A stretch of 64,000 nt of DNA. Origin: Lentisalinibacter sediminis (lineage in GTDB: Bacteria > Pseudomonadota > Gammaproteobacteria > Steroidobacterales > Woeseiaceae). This document shows, piece after piece, positions 54,533 through 63,556 of this stretch. Within the stretch, counting starts at the first letter, position 1. Every line of letters starts with the position of its first letter. The position numbers and the translations under genes are program-made. The notes under the pieces are model-generated. The model saw nothing but the letters and a program-made list of their open reading frames with translations, did no database searches and was not told the origin of the DNA. The DNA lies in contig NZ_JAPDRF010000003.1 in assembly GCF_040706615.1 (NCBI RefSeq), positions 434,001-498,000 of the forward strand, written 5' to 3'.

Positions 54533-55483
54533 CTAGGCGGGGAAGAAGTCTATGGGTTTGGTGGTGGTGACGGCTTCCACGTCTTTCGCGTCAAAGCGGA
54601 AGAGTTTGACGCGTTGGACGAGCTTGCGTTCGAGTTCATCGTCGCCGAGGTCGCTGGAGACGATATCGCAGGCGGTCACCGTCCCCGACGGCGCGATGGT
54701 CAGCCTCAGCACGAGCTTGCCCTGCAGCGTGGGGTCACGGCGCAGCGCCCGATTGTACAGCGCGTAGATCGCGCCCTTGTTGCGGTCGAAGACCAGCTCG
54801 ATCTCCTCGCGACTGCGCGACGCCTTGCCGCTGTCGCCGCTCCGCCGCGCCTCGCCGCCACCGCCGCCGACACCGGCCACCGGGCTCTCCACTTTCGTCG
54901 TGTCCCGCGCGGCCAGACCGCTGCCGCCGGTATTGCGCGACAGCGAGGCCGTATTGATGCCGCCGCTGCCGCCCGCCACGTTGGAGGTGATCAGCGAACG
55001 CTCGTTGCTGGGACCGCTCCCGACCGAGCCGGTCAGGTCCTTGTCCGCCTTGACCGATGCGACGGCCTGGTTGTCACGCAGGTCCGCGAGCTCGTCTGCG
55101 AAGGGCAGCAGCCCCGCCACCGAGGCCTTCTCCCGCGCCTGCTCCACCCGGTCGACCGGCTCCGGTTCCGGCGCGGGTTCCGGGACAACCTCTTCCGGCA
55201 CCGCCTCCTCGGCCACGACGGGCTCCGGCTCCTCGGGCTTCTCCTCCACCTTCGGCGGCGGAGGAGGCGGCGGCGTGCGCTCTTCCAGCAGCAGCTTCGC
55301 GAAGCGCTCCGGAATCTCCTCCGTCTCGAACGGGTCGCGCTCGGGCACCGGCAGCCACGGCCAGATCAGCCCGAGCACGAGCAGCACGCCGCAGACGATC
55401 GCGAGGATGCGCCGGAAGCGCTGCTCCTGATCCGTCGAGACGGTCCAGGGCAGCTCGTATTCTCTGTAGAAAGGAATATCCAA
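54533..55483 (-). CDS. TonB-like energy transducer (AgmX/PglI C-terminal type)
   Basis: 316-aa inner-membrane anchored periplasmic protein. After a 24-residue cytosolic start comes one membrane helix (ILAIVCGVLLVLGLIWPWL), a Pro-rich spacer (PPPPPPPKVEEKPEEPEP), a Gly/Ser-rich linker, and a C-terminal domain with YNRALRRDPTLQGKLVLRL, the AgmX/PglI-type TonB-like domain. The probable start is TTG 55483, 14 bp after the ExbD stop; no ATG gives the membrane helix without running into exbD. It would couple the ExbB/ExbD motor to outer-membrane or periplasmic partners of this cluster. Confidence 0.87.
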   Translation of the reverse strand: MDIPFYREYELPWTVSTDQEQRFRRILAIVCGVLLVLGLIWPWLPVPERDPFETEEIPERFAKLLLEERTPPPPPPPKVEEKPEEPEPVVAEEAVPEEVVPEPAPEPEPVDRVEQAREKASVAGLLPFADELADLRDNQAVASVKADKDLTGSVGSGPSNERSLITSNVAGGSGGINTASLSRNTGGSGLAARDTTKVESPVAGVGGGGGEARRSGDSGKASRSREEIELVFDRNKGAIYALYNRALRRDPTLQGKLVLRLTIAPSGTVTACDIVSSDLGDDELERKLVQRVKLFRFDAKDVEAVTTTKPIDFFPA

Positions 55484-55497
55484 ACCCCTGCTCCCTG

Positions 55498-56031
55498 TCA
55501 CGCCCCGGTGCCGGTGACCTGAGCGAGCTGCTCCGAGCTCTTCTGCAGCACCGCCAGCGATATGCGCCCGTAGTCCGCGTCGCTGCACGTGCGCATCACC
55601 TTTTTCAGCAGCCGATAAGGGATATCGCGGTCGCCCATGATGGTCACGGCCCGCTGCGCGATCTCCGCATCGGCCGTCTTGCGCAGCACCCGATCGTTCT
55701 GCGACTGCAGCGCCGCCTTCAGCGGCTCCAGTACGCTGGTATCACGCGCCATGGCTTCCTCGATGGTTATCACCGGCGTGCCCTGCACCAGGATCTCCGT
55801 CTCGGACACCAGGATTACCACCGTCTCCTCGGCCCTCTGCTCTGCGATCGATTCGGGCAGCTGCAGGTCCTTCGCATTCGGTAGCACCTCCACCTCCGCG
55901 GAGTTCACCAGCAGGAAGAAGACCAGGATGGTGAAGATGTCCATCAGCGATACCAGGTTCAGCGCCGTCGCGCCCTTCGAGCGCTTGTGCCGCCGGTCCA
56001 TCCGTTTGGCGCGATTCGAGTGCAGTGCCAT
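55498..56031 (-). CDS. ExbD/TolR family protein (second copy)
   Basis: 177 aa with one membrane helix (NLVSLMDIFTILVFFLLV) holding the proton-carrying Asp that marks ExbD/TolR, then a periplasmic domain (VVILVSETEILVQGTPVITI) with an extended C-terminal part (AVTIMGDRDIPYRLLKKVM). It lies 3 bp after the other ExbD gene. Two different ExbD proteins with one ExbB suggest a hetero-dimeric stator pair, as in other AgmX-type systems. Confidence 0.92.
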   Translation of the reverse strand: MALHSNRAKRMDRRHKRSKGATALNLVSLMDIFTILVFFLLVNSAEVEVLPNAKDLQLPESIAEQRAEETVVILVSETEILVQGTPVITIEEAMARDTSVLEPLKAALQSQNDRVLRKTADAEIAQRAVTIMGDRDIPYRLLKKVMRTCSDADYGRISLAVLQKSSEQLAQVTGTGA

Positions 56032-56034
56032 GAT

Positions 56035-56541
56035 TCAGGCTCCTTCGGCTCGCGCGACCGCGTCACCGATGGAAATCTCCGGGAACAGCTCGCCCTTGAC
56101 GAGATTGCCCGCCACCACCGTCTCGGCCACCCGCACCTTGTCCATGACCTGCACCAGCACGTCGTAGGAGATGTCGGGCTCGAGCAGCAGCGTGGCATCC
56201 AGTTTGTCCGGGAAGCGCGCCTTGATCGCCTTCAGCTTGTCCGCCAGCGCCTGGAGGTCGTAACCGTCCTCGCTGTTCGGGATGCGCGATAGCAGGCCCT
56301 GGTTGCGGTCACCGATCTCGATCATGTCCGAGCGCACGGTGATCTCCAGGGTGAGCGTCTGCTGGGGTTCGGCGGCGGGCTCGGAAGAGGAGCCTGGCAG
56401 ATTCAGTTCCAGAATCGCCAGTCGCGAGAACACCGCCGTAATCAGCAGAAACGGCACCAGGATCACCATCAGGTTCATGAACGCGGTGATGTTGAGCTCC
56501 GCCGCCTCGATATGGCGCCGGGGCCTGCGATTGCGGATCAT
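56035..56541 (-). CDS. ExbD/TolR family protein (first copy)
   Basis: 168 aa. The membrane helix (LNITAFMNLMVILVPFLLIT) has Asn where ExbD normally has the conserved Asp, so this copy may not carry protons and the second copy may do so. The periplasmic part includes LTLEITVRSDMIEIGDRNQG and LLLEPDISYDVLVQVMDKV. ATG overlaps the exbB stop by 4 bp. Confidence 0.9.
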   Translation of the reverse strand: MIRNRRPRRHIEAAELNITAFMNLMVILVPFLLITAVFSRLAILELNLPGSSSEPAAEPQQTLTLEITVRSDMIEIGDRNQGLLSRIPNSEDGYDLQALADKLKAIKARFPDKLDATLLLEPDISYDVLVQVMDKVRVAETVVAGNLVKGELFPEISIGDAVARAEGA

Positions 56542-57191
56542 GCCGCCTCCGTGCCCTTGCCTTCACGCTCGGTGATGGCGTTCAGGAACTTCACGGACGC
56601 CATCTCCAGGCTGTCGACGATCTGGTTGGTCTTCGTCTGCAACACCGTGTGAATCAGCAGCAGCGGGATGGCCACCATCAAACCGAAGGCCGTCGTGTTC
56701 ATGGCCACCGAGATGCTCGCCGACAGCATGTCCGCCTTCTCCGCGGGATTGGCATTAGCCACCGCCGTGAAGGCGCGGATCAGACCGATGATGGTACCGA
56801 GCAGGCCGAGCAGCGTGGCGATGTTCGCCAGCGTTGCCAGATAATGGGTGCGCTTCTCGAGCTTCGGCAGCACCTCCATCATGCTCTCCTCCATGGCCTT
56901 CTCGATGTCGTCCCGACGTCGGGCCGAACGGATACGGTACAGACCGTAGGTGAGAATGGTGCCGATGGCGGCCTTGGACTTGCTGGTCAGCTCCACGGCC
57001 TTCTGGAAGTTGCCGGCCTTGAGATAAGGCACAATCTTCTTCCAGAGCTGCCGGTTGGAGGCGCCCGAGTAAGTCAGGAAAAGATAACGCTCGATGGCGA
57101 TCGCCATACCGAGCCCGAATACCAGCAGGATGGGGTACATGAATTCGCCCCCATCCTGGAAAAAACGCACTACGGCGCCGAACATATCCAT
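56538..57191 (-). CDS. ExbB/MotA/TolQ family proton channel
   Basis: 217-aa inner-membrane protein with three membrane helices (about 17-35, 115-140, 160-185). The conserved cytosolic loop and the GLLGTIIGLIRAF and AMNTTAFGLMVAIPLLLIHT motifs identify ExbB/TolQ. It forms the pentameric motor driving the ExbD pair and the TonB-like protein. It starts 25 bp after a small exported protein and overlaps the first exbD by 4 bp. Confidence 0.95.
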   Translation of the reverse strand: MDMFGAVVRFFQDGGEFMYPILLVFGLGMAIAIERYLFLTYSGASNRQLWKKIVPYLKAGNFQKAVELTSKSKAAIGTILTYGLYRIRSARRRDDIEKAMEESMMEVLPKLEKRTHYLATLANIATLLGLLGTIIGLIRAFTAVANANPAEKADMLSASISVAMNTTAFGLMVAIPLLLIHTVLQTKTNQIVDSLEMASVKFLNAITEREGKGTEAA

Positions 57192-57216
57192 TTGATTGCT
57201 CCTCTAAAATCAAACG

Positions 57217-57645
57217 TCATTGCGAACTGCCGGCATCGCTGCCGGACTCAGCGCCGGCCTCCGGGCCGGCATACAGGTTCTGGTAGTAGTCCACCTGGCG
57301 GACAAAGACCTCCCGGTCCACGGGCGCGAGCACCTCGTCCAGCAGGCTGTTCACCGGGCGGCCCACCAGGTCGCCGAGGTCGGATGCCTTCCAGGGCACG
57401 ATGTAGAGCACCTTCGGCAGCTCCCGGTTACCGGTGATCTCGGTGCGCTCCAGGTCCAGCTCGTCCATCACGCGGGCCTCGCCGCGGACTGGCGGCGCCG
57501 ACGTCTCGGCCGACAGCGCTTCACCCGACACGGCCGGTTCCATCACATCCCGCTCGTCGCTCTCCTCGGCGGCCACGGGCGCGAACGCCGGAGCGACCAG
57601 CAGGAAAAGGACCGGCAGCAGCCGCATGGCGTGCGCGCCACGCAT
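57217..57645 (-). CDS. Small exported protein of the ExbBD-TPR cluster
   Basis: 142 aa from ATG 57645, which overlaps the stop of the TPR lipoprotein gene (TGATG). Signal peptide MRLLPVLFLLVAPAFAPVAA region at the N-terminus, then an acidic linker and a conserved-looking segment VLYIVPWKASDLGDLVGRP, ending in a Gly/Ser-rich acidic tail. No known domain recognised. Its place directly before exbB in this kind of cluster suggests a periplasmic accessory. Confidence 0.78.
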   Translation of the reverse strand: MRGAHAMRLLPVLFLLVAPAFAPVAAEESDERDVMEPAVSGEALSAETSAPPVRGEARVMDELDLERTEITGNRELPKVLYIVPWKASDLGDLVGRPVNSLLDEVLAPVDREVFVRQVDYYQNLYAGPEAGAESGSDAGSSQ

Positions 57646-58310
57646 CAGTCGGCCCTCGCCGACTGGGTCTCGATGCCGAGACGCCGCCTGATATCCACTA
57701 TCCACATCGCCACCCTGTCATCGCCTCCGCTGGTAAGCGCCTGGTACTTCTCGTAGTGGCTCAGCGCCGTTTCCGGGCTGCCCAGATACAGGTCGTTGAG
57801 CACGCCAAGGTTGAAGTGTGCCAACGGGTACTCGGGATCTGCTGTGACGGCCTTCAAATAAGCGGCTTCTGCTTCGGCGAAACGACCGGCCTCCCGGTGC
57901 ATGACGCCGAGCTGATTCAGGGCCGGCGCATAACCGACGTCGAGGCCCAGGGCCCGGTCGAGAGCCGCCCTGGCCTCGTCGGGCCGGTCGCCCCGCCGGT
58001 AGACGATCGCGAGGTTCGTCCACGCGCCCGGGTAGGCCGGGTTGGCGTCGACGAATCGGTTCAGCAGCGCCTCGGCGCCCTCCAGATCTCCGGCCTCCAG
58101 CAGCGCCACGGCCTTGCCGTAATCGGCCCTGACCCCGGGGGCGACCCCGGCCGCCGGGTCTGCCGGCACCTCGTCGGCAGCGCTCTGCCCGCCGCCGGTG
58201 CTGGCGCAGCCGGCCGCCAGCGCCGCCATTGCCACCATGCCGGCCAGCAGCGCCAGGCGCGGCCAGCGGCGGCGGACGGCGCCCGCCTCAGTAAAGGCCC
58301 GGTAACGCAT
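57645..58310 (-). CDS. TPR-containing lipoprotein
   Basis: 221 aa. ATG 58310 lies inside the end of the upstream gene (23-bp overlap). Lipobox LAAGC near residue 36 anchors it to a membrane. About three tetratricopeptide repeats follow (AVALLEAGDLEGAEALLNRF, GAWTNLAIVYRRGDRPDEAR, ALNQLGVMHREAGRFAEAEA, AHFNLGVLNDLYLGSPETAL). It probably scaffolds a periplasmic complex with the neighbouring TPR proteins. Confidence 0.87.
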   Translation of the reverse strand: MRYRAFTEAGAVRRRWPRLALLAGMVAMAALAAGCASTGGGQSAADEVPADPAAGVAPGVRADYGKAVALLEAGDLEGAEALLNRFVDANPAYPGAWTNLAIVYRRGDRPDEARAALDRALGLDVGYAPALNQLGVMHREAGRFAEAEAAYLKAVTADPEYPLAHFNLGVLNDLYLGSPETALSHYEKYQALTSGGDDRVAMWIVDIRRRLGIETQSARAD

Positions 58311-61089
58311 CTTCCGTCTTCTCCGCTTTCGCATAACGCGCCGGCATCAGCGCCGCCAGCTCCTCGAAGCTGCGGCGCACCCATTCGTCGTAGACACCAT
58401 CGTTGGCGCGGGCGGCGTTCACCTCGTGCAGTTCGATGGACTTCTCCTCGAACGGGAACGCCTGCTCTTCCAGCAGGATCTCGTATTGCTCGAGTTCCAG
58501 TTCGTCCAGTCCGGCCGGCCGCTCGGAGTCGATGAGATCCTTGCTGAACCGGTGGTAGACCTCCGCGATGCGAAAGGTCGCCGCGGTCGTCACCTCGGCG
58601 ACGCCGTAGTCGGCCGCCCTGCCGTAGGCAGCCAGCAGCTCTTCCATCATCGCTTTCTTGGCCGCCAGGCTCTCCTTCAGGGGATGGCTCAGCGGCACGG
58701 CGGCGAAGGAGCGCCGCTTCGGCTCGGCGAGTTCCAGCGAGGCCTTAGCCGCCAGGAACTTCGTGCGCTCGGTACGCGCGTCGCCGGCGCCGGCGTCCGC
58801 GCTGACAATGGCTTCCAGCCAGCGCTGCCGGGCGCCCGCATCGCCGGCCTCCCTGGCCAGCTCGGCCAGTCGCTGGCGCGCCTCCACGGCTGCGGCCACG
58901 GGGGCAGGGAAACGCGCGACGATGTCCTCGAGCACGGCGCGCTCCTCGGCGACGCTGCCGGTCTCCTGATAGAGGTCGGCGGCCTGCCACAGGGCCTCGC
59001 GCTGCAGCTGCGGCGTCGTCGAGCCCGCCACAGCGATGCGGCGAAACTCGCTCGCCGCGCGGCCCTTGCGGCCCGATTCCATGTAGACGACGGCCAGGCG
59101 CCGGGTCACCTCGTCGGCGCGGTCGCTGTCGGGATAATCGAGGCGGAAGGTCTCGAGGACGCCGGCCGCCCGGTCCCAGGCCTGCATCGCGATCAGCACG
59201 GCGGCCGCATCGTACTCCGCCGTCTCGCGGATCGACGCCGCGGGCACCACCGTGCCGACGCGCAGGAAGTGCCCGACGGCTGCCTCCTGCTCGCCCGCCT
59301 CCCGGGCGATCTCGCCCTGCTTGTAGATGGAGGAGGCGATGCGCTGGCGTATCTCCGCCACGACCTCGGAATCCTGCGGGTCGGTGCGGGCCCGGAGCTC
59401 CAGGTAGGCGCTCTCTGCCTCCGCATAGCGGCCCAGGTCGAAGCGGGAGTGGGCCATCACCCGCCACGCCGTCCCCTCGAGCGCGGGGTCGACCGGCGGC
59501 ATCTTCGTCACCACATCGCCGGCCACGGCGATGGCCTCCTCGAAGCGGCCCTGGCCGAACAGGTCTTCCGCCACGGTGGTCAGGACCGCCCCGGTCTCCG
59601 GATGGGCCGGGAACGTATCGGCGAAGCGCAGCGCGCTCTCGAGGTAGCGCTCGTGCCAGGCCGTGCGGGCTTCCGCCTGCAGGGACTCCTCGTGGCGGCG
59701 ATAGGCCAGCAGCGCGGCATAACCGGCTTCGGCCGCCTGGTCGTGGAAGGCATAACCGTAGGCGGTCGCCTCGTAGGCGTCGGTGGCGGCCTGATAGTCG
59801 CCGCTCTCGTACAGGATCTCCGCCAGCAGGAAGTGGGTATTCGCCGAGTCCTCCTCGCCGGGGAAGAAATCCAGGTGCTTGCGGTACCAGCGCGCCGCCC
59901 GCTGGTAGTCCGCGGTCTCGCCCTCTTCCTGAGCGCGGGCGTGATAGTACTGCGCCAGATCCGTGATGCTCGATTTCACGTGGCCCACCACGGCCTCGTG
60001 TTCGGCACGCGCGCGCTCCGCCCACCAGGGCGTATCCATGCCGTAGCGCTCGACGAACTCCTCCTTGGCTTCCAGCACCAGCGTGGGGAAACCGCCTTCC
60101 CGGTAGGCATCCACGACGCGCACCAGCAGGTGGGGCGCGCGGTCATGCAGAGCGTCGCGCTCGACGAAAGCCCGGTAGGTGGCCGCGGCGTCGTCGTATC
60201 GCTCCTTCTCCAGGTAGAGGTCGCCCAGGTTCTCGTAGATCGCGTACGTGTAGTGCGGCGCCAGGTGCTCGTCCAGGTAGGCATCGATGCTCTTCGCGCC
60301 TTCCAGGTAGGAGAACGTGATGGAGAGGACGCGGAAGGTATCGGCGACCAGTTCGCGCTCGGCGCGGCTCAGCCCGTCCAGCATGGCCTCCCGGTCCGCG
60401 GCGCCGGGGGCCACCTTCAGGTCCAGCAGGCCGAAGAACGGCTCCAGGCTCTCTTCGTGCAGCGCCAGCTTGAAACGGCTCCAGCCGAGCTTGTACAGCG
60501 CCTGCTGGTAGAACCCGGTGTCCGTGCCGGCGGCCGCCAGGATGCGGTAGGCCTCCTCGGCTTCGGCATAGCGCTTCAGCGAGAACAGCATCTCGCCGCG
60601 GCGGAACTGGGCTTCGTGGAAGTGCGCGGTGTCGGGCCATGCAGTCACGAGTTCGTCCAGCACTACCAGGGCCTCTTCCTGGCGACCGGCGCTCTCGTAG
60701 GCCCGCGCGAGCTGGTAGAGCACCAGGTCGTTGCGGGCGTAGTCGGGATAGGTCTCGAGCAGCTTGGCGTACAGCTCGATGGCATTGTCGTAGCCCAGCC
60801 GCTCGATGGCCTCCGCGTTGGCGGCCAGCTCGGCGGCCTCGGTGGCCTCCAGCTCGAGGTCGGCCAGCCGGCGCATGGCCTCGGCCTTCAGCGGATCATC
60901 GTCAGCGAGCTCGAGGAAGCGCCGGTAATTCTCCCGGGCCAGGCGGTTGCTGCCCGGAATGGGGCCGGCGGGCTCCACCTCGACCCGCCGCTCCTCGAGA
61001 CTGCCGATTGTCTCCTCGCCCGACGGCTCGTCGCCGCCGAATGGCCAGAGCCAGCTCAGCGCGATCAGGCTGATGGCCGCGCCGTTCAC
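58288..61089 (-). CDS. Large TPR repeat protein
   Basis: 933-aa solenoid starting at GTG 61089, which overlaps the previous stop (GTGA). A short hydrophobic N-terminus (AISLIALSWLWPFGG) may serve as signal or anchor. It has many TPR-like units over its length, for example LVLYQLARAYESAGRQEEAL, HEAQFRRGEMLFSLKRYAEA, THFLLAEILYESGDYQAATD, AWRVMAHSRFDLGRYAEAES. Such proteins occur next to AgmX/ExbBD genes and probably organise a large envelope assembly. No enzymatic motif. Confidence 0.87.
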   Translation of the reverse strand: MNGAAISLIALSWLWPFGGDEPSGEETIGSLEERRVEVEPAGPIPGSNRLARENYRRFLELADDDPLKAEAMRRLADLELEATEAAELAANAEAIERLGYDNAIELYAKLLETYPDYARNDLVLYQLARAYESAGRQEEALVVLDELVTAWPDTAHFHEAQFRRGEMLFSLKRYAEAEEAYRILAAAGTDTGFYQQALYKLGWSRFKLALHEESLEPFFGLLDLKVAPGAADREAMLDGLSRAERELVADTFRVLSITFSYLEGAKSIDAYLDEHLAPHYTYAIYENLGDLYLEKERYDDAAATYRAFVERDALHDRAPHLLVRVVDAYREGGFPTLVLEAKEEFVERYGMDTPWWAERARAEHEAVVGHVKSSITDLAQYYHARAQEEGETADYQRAARWYRKHLDFFPGEEDSANTHFLLAEILYESGDYQAATDAYEATAYGYAFHDQAAEAGYAALLAYRRHEESLQAEARTAWHERYLESALRFADTFPAHPETGAVLTTVAEDLFGQGRFEEAIAVAGDVVTKMPPVDPALEGTAWRVMAHSRFDLGRYAEAESAYLELRARTDPQDSEVVAEIRQRIASSIYKQGEIAREAGEQEAAVGHFLRVGTVVPAASIRETAEYDAAAVLIAMQAWDRAAGVLETFRLDYPDSDRADEVTRRLAVVYMESGRKGRAASEFRRIAVAGSTTPQLQREALWQAADLYQETGSVAEERAVLEDIVARFPAPVAAAVEARQRLAELAREAGDAGARQRWLEAIVSADAGAGDARTERTKFLAAKASLELAEPKRRSFAAVPLSHPLKESLAAKKAMMEELLAAYGRAADYGVAEVTTAATFRIAEVYHRFSKDLIDSERPAGLDELELEQYEILLEEQAFPFEEKSIELHEVNAARANDGVYDEWVRRSFEELAALMPARYAKAEKTEDALPGLY

Positions 61090-62933
61090 GGCGTGTCCCT
61101 CAGCTGTGCGGCGCGATCGTAGATGGAAGCGAGCGCGAACCTCGCCTGCACCGTGTAGGTGGCCATGCGGCCCTTCTGCGCCTCCAGCTCACGCACCGAG
61201 ATGCGCCTGAGGTAAGCCTCCTGACGGTCGGCGAGATCGGCCAGGCGGTTCAGCAACGCATCGATGCGCGGTGACAGATCGTCGATGCGCGACCGGAAGC
61301 CGGCCAGGGTCTCCGGCCCGTCGACGCGGGCCTGATCGACGTTCTGGCGCGAACGCCGGCCCTCGGCCAGCGCACGCTCCAGGTCGCGCAGATTCTTGCG
61401 CTGACGCCAGACGCGGGCCTTGAAATGCTTGTCCAGATCCCAGGCCAGCACCCCGCGCATCAGGCGCAGCTTCGCGGCGGCGTCCTGCGCCTCCGGCAGG
61501 TCCGCCTCCAGTACGGGATCGGCCGACAGCGTCTGCACCTCCTCCCAGAGGCTGTGTTCCCGGGGCGTCGCCAGGGCCAGCGCGTCGCGCTCCTGCACGA
61601 TTCGATTCAGGCGGGACTCGAATTCCCGGCGGCGCTGATCGATCGCCTCCAGGTCGGCGTCCGCGAGCGCCTGCTCGACTCGGGGCAGGCGGCTGGCATA
61701 GGCGAGCCGGCGGGTCTCCAGCATGTGGTCGAACACGCCGACGCTGTCTCTCCAGTCCAGCAGGTTACGCTGCAGGAAGCGAAGGTCGCGGTAGTTCTTC
61801 AGCGCCTCCTGGAACTCGTGGCTCGCGAGCAGATGCGGCAGGTAGCGGTTCTCGGTGGTCGCCGGCAGTTCATCGAGTTGCCAGTACCAGCCCATCTGGT
61901 CGCCGGGGTCGGCGGCCAGCAGCGTGTCGATCATCTCGCCCCTGCGGATGCGTTCGATGGCGCCGTCGATGCGGGAGGACTCGGCTTCAAAGGCGTCGAT
62001 GGCGGTCAGGTAGTGTTCCGCGGCCCTGGCGTTCGCACCGAGCCTGCCATAGGCGTAGGGCACGGCCAGCAGCGATTCCTGCACGGCCGGGTCCAGCAGA
62101 TTCCGGGAACGCAGCTCCAGCCACGGCACCAGCGCACGCTCGAATTCCGCATCCGCCGAATCGGCCCACCCTGTGCCAAGCAGCGCCTTGTTCGAGAACG
62201 GGCCCTGCAAGCGCACGCGCTCGAGCACCGGCCGCGAGGCCTCCGGGCGCTCGTCCTGCAGATAGCTGTAGCCCAGCGCGACGTTCGCCTTGTCCCGCAG
62301 GCTCTTCATCTCCTCGCTGTCGGCCCGGCTGCGCCCGACCTCGTCGAGCAGCGCGGCGCCCTCCGCCAGCTGACCGTTGCGGACCAGCGCCACGCCGAGG
62401 TTGTAGCGGGCGTAGGCCAGCCAGTCGCCGGGTCCGCGCCAGTTCGAGAGGTTGTCGATGGCTTCCTGGTAGCGCTCCTGGCCCATCAGCACCTGCGCGG
62501 CCAGCATGCGCCGCTCGGCCTCCAGCTCGTCCGGCAGCGCATCACGGATCTCCGCCAGCGCCAGTTCGGCGTCCCGGTGATAGCCCCGCTGGAAGCGGAT
62601 CTTGGCCAGGAAGAACCAGGTCCGGTCGCGGATCGACGGATCGGTACTCTCGGCGAGCAGACGCTCGAAGATCAGCGACGCCTCCTCGTGCTGGCCGTAG
62701 GAGAGGTAGAGCCCCCCGCGCAGCAGTTCCGCCTCGGCGGCATGATCCGCCACCAGCCCCCGCTCTTCCGCGGCGGTCAGATGCACCAGCGCGGTGAAGT
62801 AGTCTCGCTGATAGAAATGGAAAAGGACCTCGCCGTAATGCGGGTCCTCCACGGTGACCGGTCCCTGCTCTGCGATGGCGGCCGCCGGCAGCAACAGGGC
62901 CGCCGCGGCGGCCAGGAATTTTCGCCCGGCCAC
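61086..62933 (-). CDS. Exported TPR repeat protein
   Basis: About 615 aa. Start is GTG 62933 or the adjacent TTG 62936. A Sec signal (KFLAAAAALLLPAAAIAEQ) leads to TPR-like units in the first half (YGEVLFHFYQRDYFTALVHL, LLRGGLYLSYGQHEEASLIF, YNLGVALVRNGQLAEGAALL) and a long helical, partly coiled-coil second half rich in Arg/Glu (VEQALADADLEAIDQRRREF, RSRQNVDQARV). Stop overlaps the start of the next TPR gene. Role: periplasmic scaffold, inferred. Confidence 0.87.
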   Translation of the reverse strand: MAGRKFLAAAAALLLPAAAIAEQGPVTVEDPHYGEVLFHFYQRDYFTALVHLTAAEERGLVADHAAEAELLRGGLYLSYGQHEEASLIFERLLAESTDPSIRDRTWFFLAKIRFQRGYHRDAELALAEIRDALPDELEAERRMLAAQVLMGQERYQEAIDNLSNWRGPGDWLAYARYNLGVALVRNGQLAEGAALLDEVGRSRADSEEMKSLRDKANVALGYSYLQDERPEASRPVLERVRLQGPFSNKALLGTGWADSADAEFERALVPWLELRSRNLLDPAVQESLLAVPYAYGRLGANARAAEHYLTAIDAFEAESSRIDGAIERIRRGEMIDTLLAADPGDQMGWYWQLDELPATTENRYLPHLLASHEFQEALKNYRDLRFLQRNLLDWRDSVGVFDHMLETRRLAYASRLPRVEQALADADLEAIDQRRREFESRLNRIVQERDALALATPREHSLWEEVQTLSADPVLEADLPEAQDAAAKLRLMRGVLAWDLDKHFKARVWRQRKNLRDLERALAEGRRSRQNVDQARVDGPETLAGFRSRIDDLSPRIDALLNRLADLADRQEAYLRRISVRELEAQKGRMATYTVQARFALASIYDRAAQLRDTP

Positions 62934-62940
62934 CAAATCC

Positions 62941-63504
62941 CTACTCCCACTCGGTAACGACGAACTCGGGCTGTTGCTTGTGCTTGCGGTCCGAGATCTT
63001 TAGTTCCATGTACTTGGCGCCGATACCCTTGTCGAATACGAGATCCGCGCCGCGTCGGTAGTCCCGGCCATGGGGACCCTTGCCGCTGAAGAAGGCCACC
63101 AGCTCGTGCTCGCCCACCTTCAGATTACCGACGTGGATGCGGTGCACGCCGCCCCGGCGCAATGCCTGGGCCTCGCGTTCGGTGTAGAGATAGTTGGCGA
63201 CCTCCTTGCCGTTCACCTCGAGGCTCACGGACTCCACGTCGAAGAAGGTGCCGACGTCGAGCGAGACGAACATCGCCACCTGGGAGTTGGCCGGGAACAG
63301 GAGGTCCTCCTCCAGCAGGAAGAGTTCCCGGTTGAGGTCCAGCACCTCTTTCTTCAGCGACTGGACCTGTTGGTCGAGGCTGCGGAATTCCTGCTCGTCG
63401 CCGGTATTAGCGCGTTCACCAGTATTGGCTGCACCGGCGGAAAGCACGTGGGCGTTGATCCCGGTGATCACCAGCAGCAGCAGGGGGAAAAGCAATCGTC
63501 TCAC
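62941..63504 (-). CDS. Exported coiled-coil protein of unknown function
   Basis: 187 aa with a signal peptide (LLFPLLLLVITGINAHVLSA), a coiled coil (LDQQVQSLKKEVLDLNRELF, about 42-70), and a beta-rich domain (AMFVSLDVGTFFDVESVSLE, VHRIHVGNLKVGEHELVAFF). It is sometimes misannotated as AraC-like in databases, but no helix-turn-helix is seen. It lies seven bp upstream of the TPR gene and 52 bp after the TlpA-like gene in a compact cluster. Confidence 0.82.
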   Translation of the reverse strand: MRRLLFPLLLLVITGINAHVLSAGAANTGERANTGDEQEFRSLDQQVQSLKKEVLDLNRELFLLEEDLLFPANSQVAMFVSLDVGTFFDVESVSLEVNGKEVANYLYTEREAQALRRGGVHRIHVGNLKVGEHELVAFFSGKGPHGRDYRRGADLVFDKGIGAKYMELKISDRKHKQQPEFVVTEWE

Positions 63505-63556
63505 TGTCCTGACTCCGGGCGCCGTGGCGCCTGTTCGCGACCGGTTCCGTCCGCCA

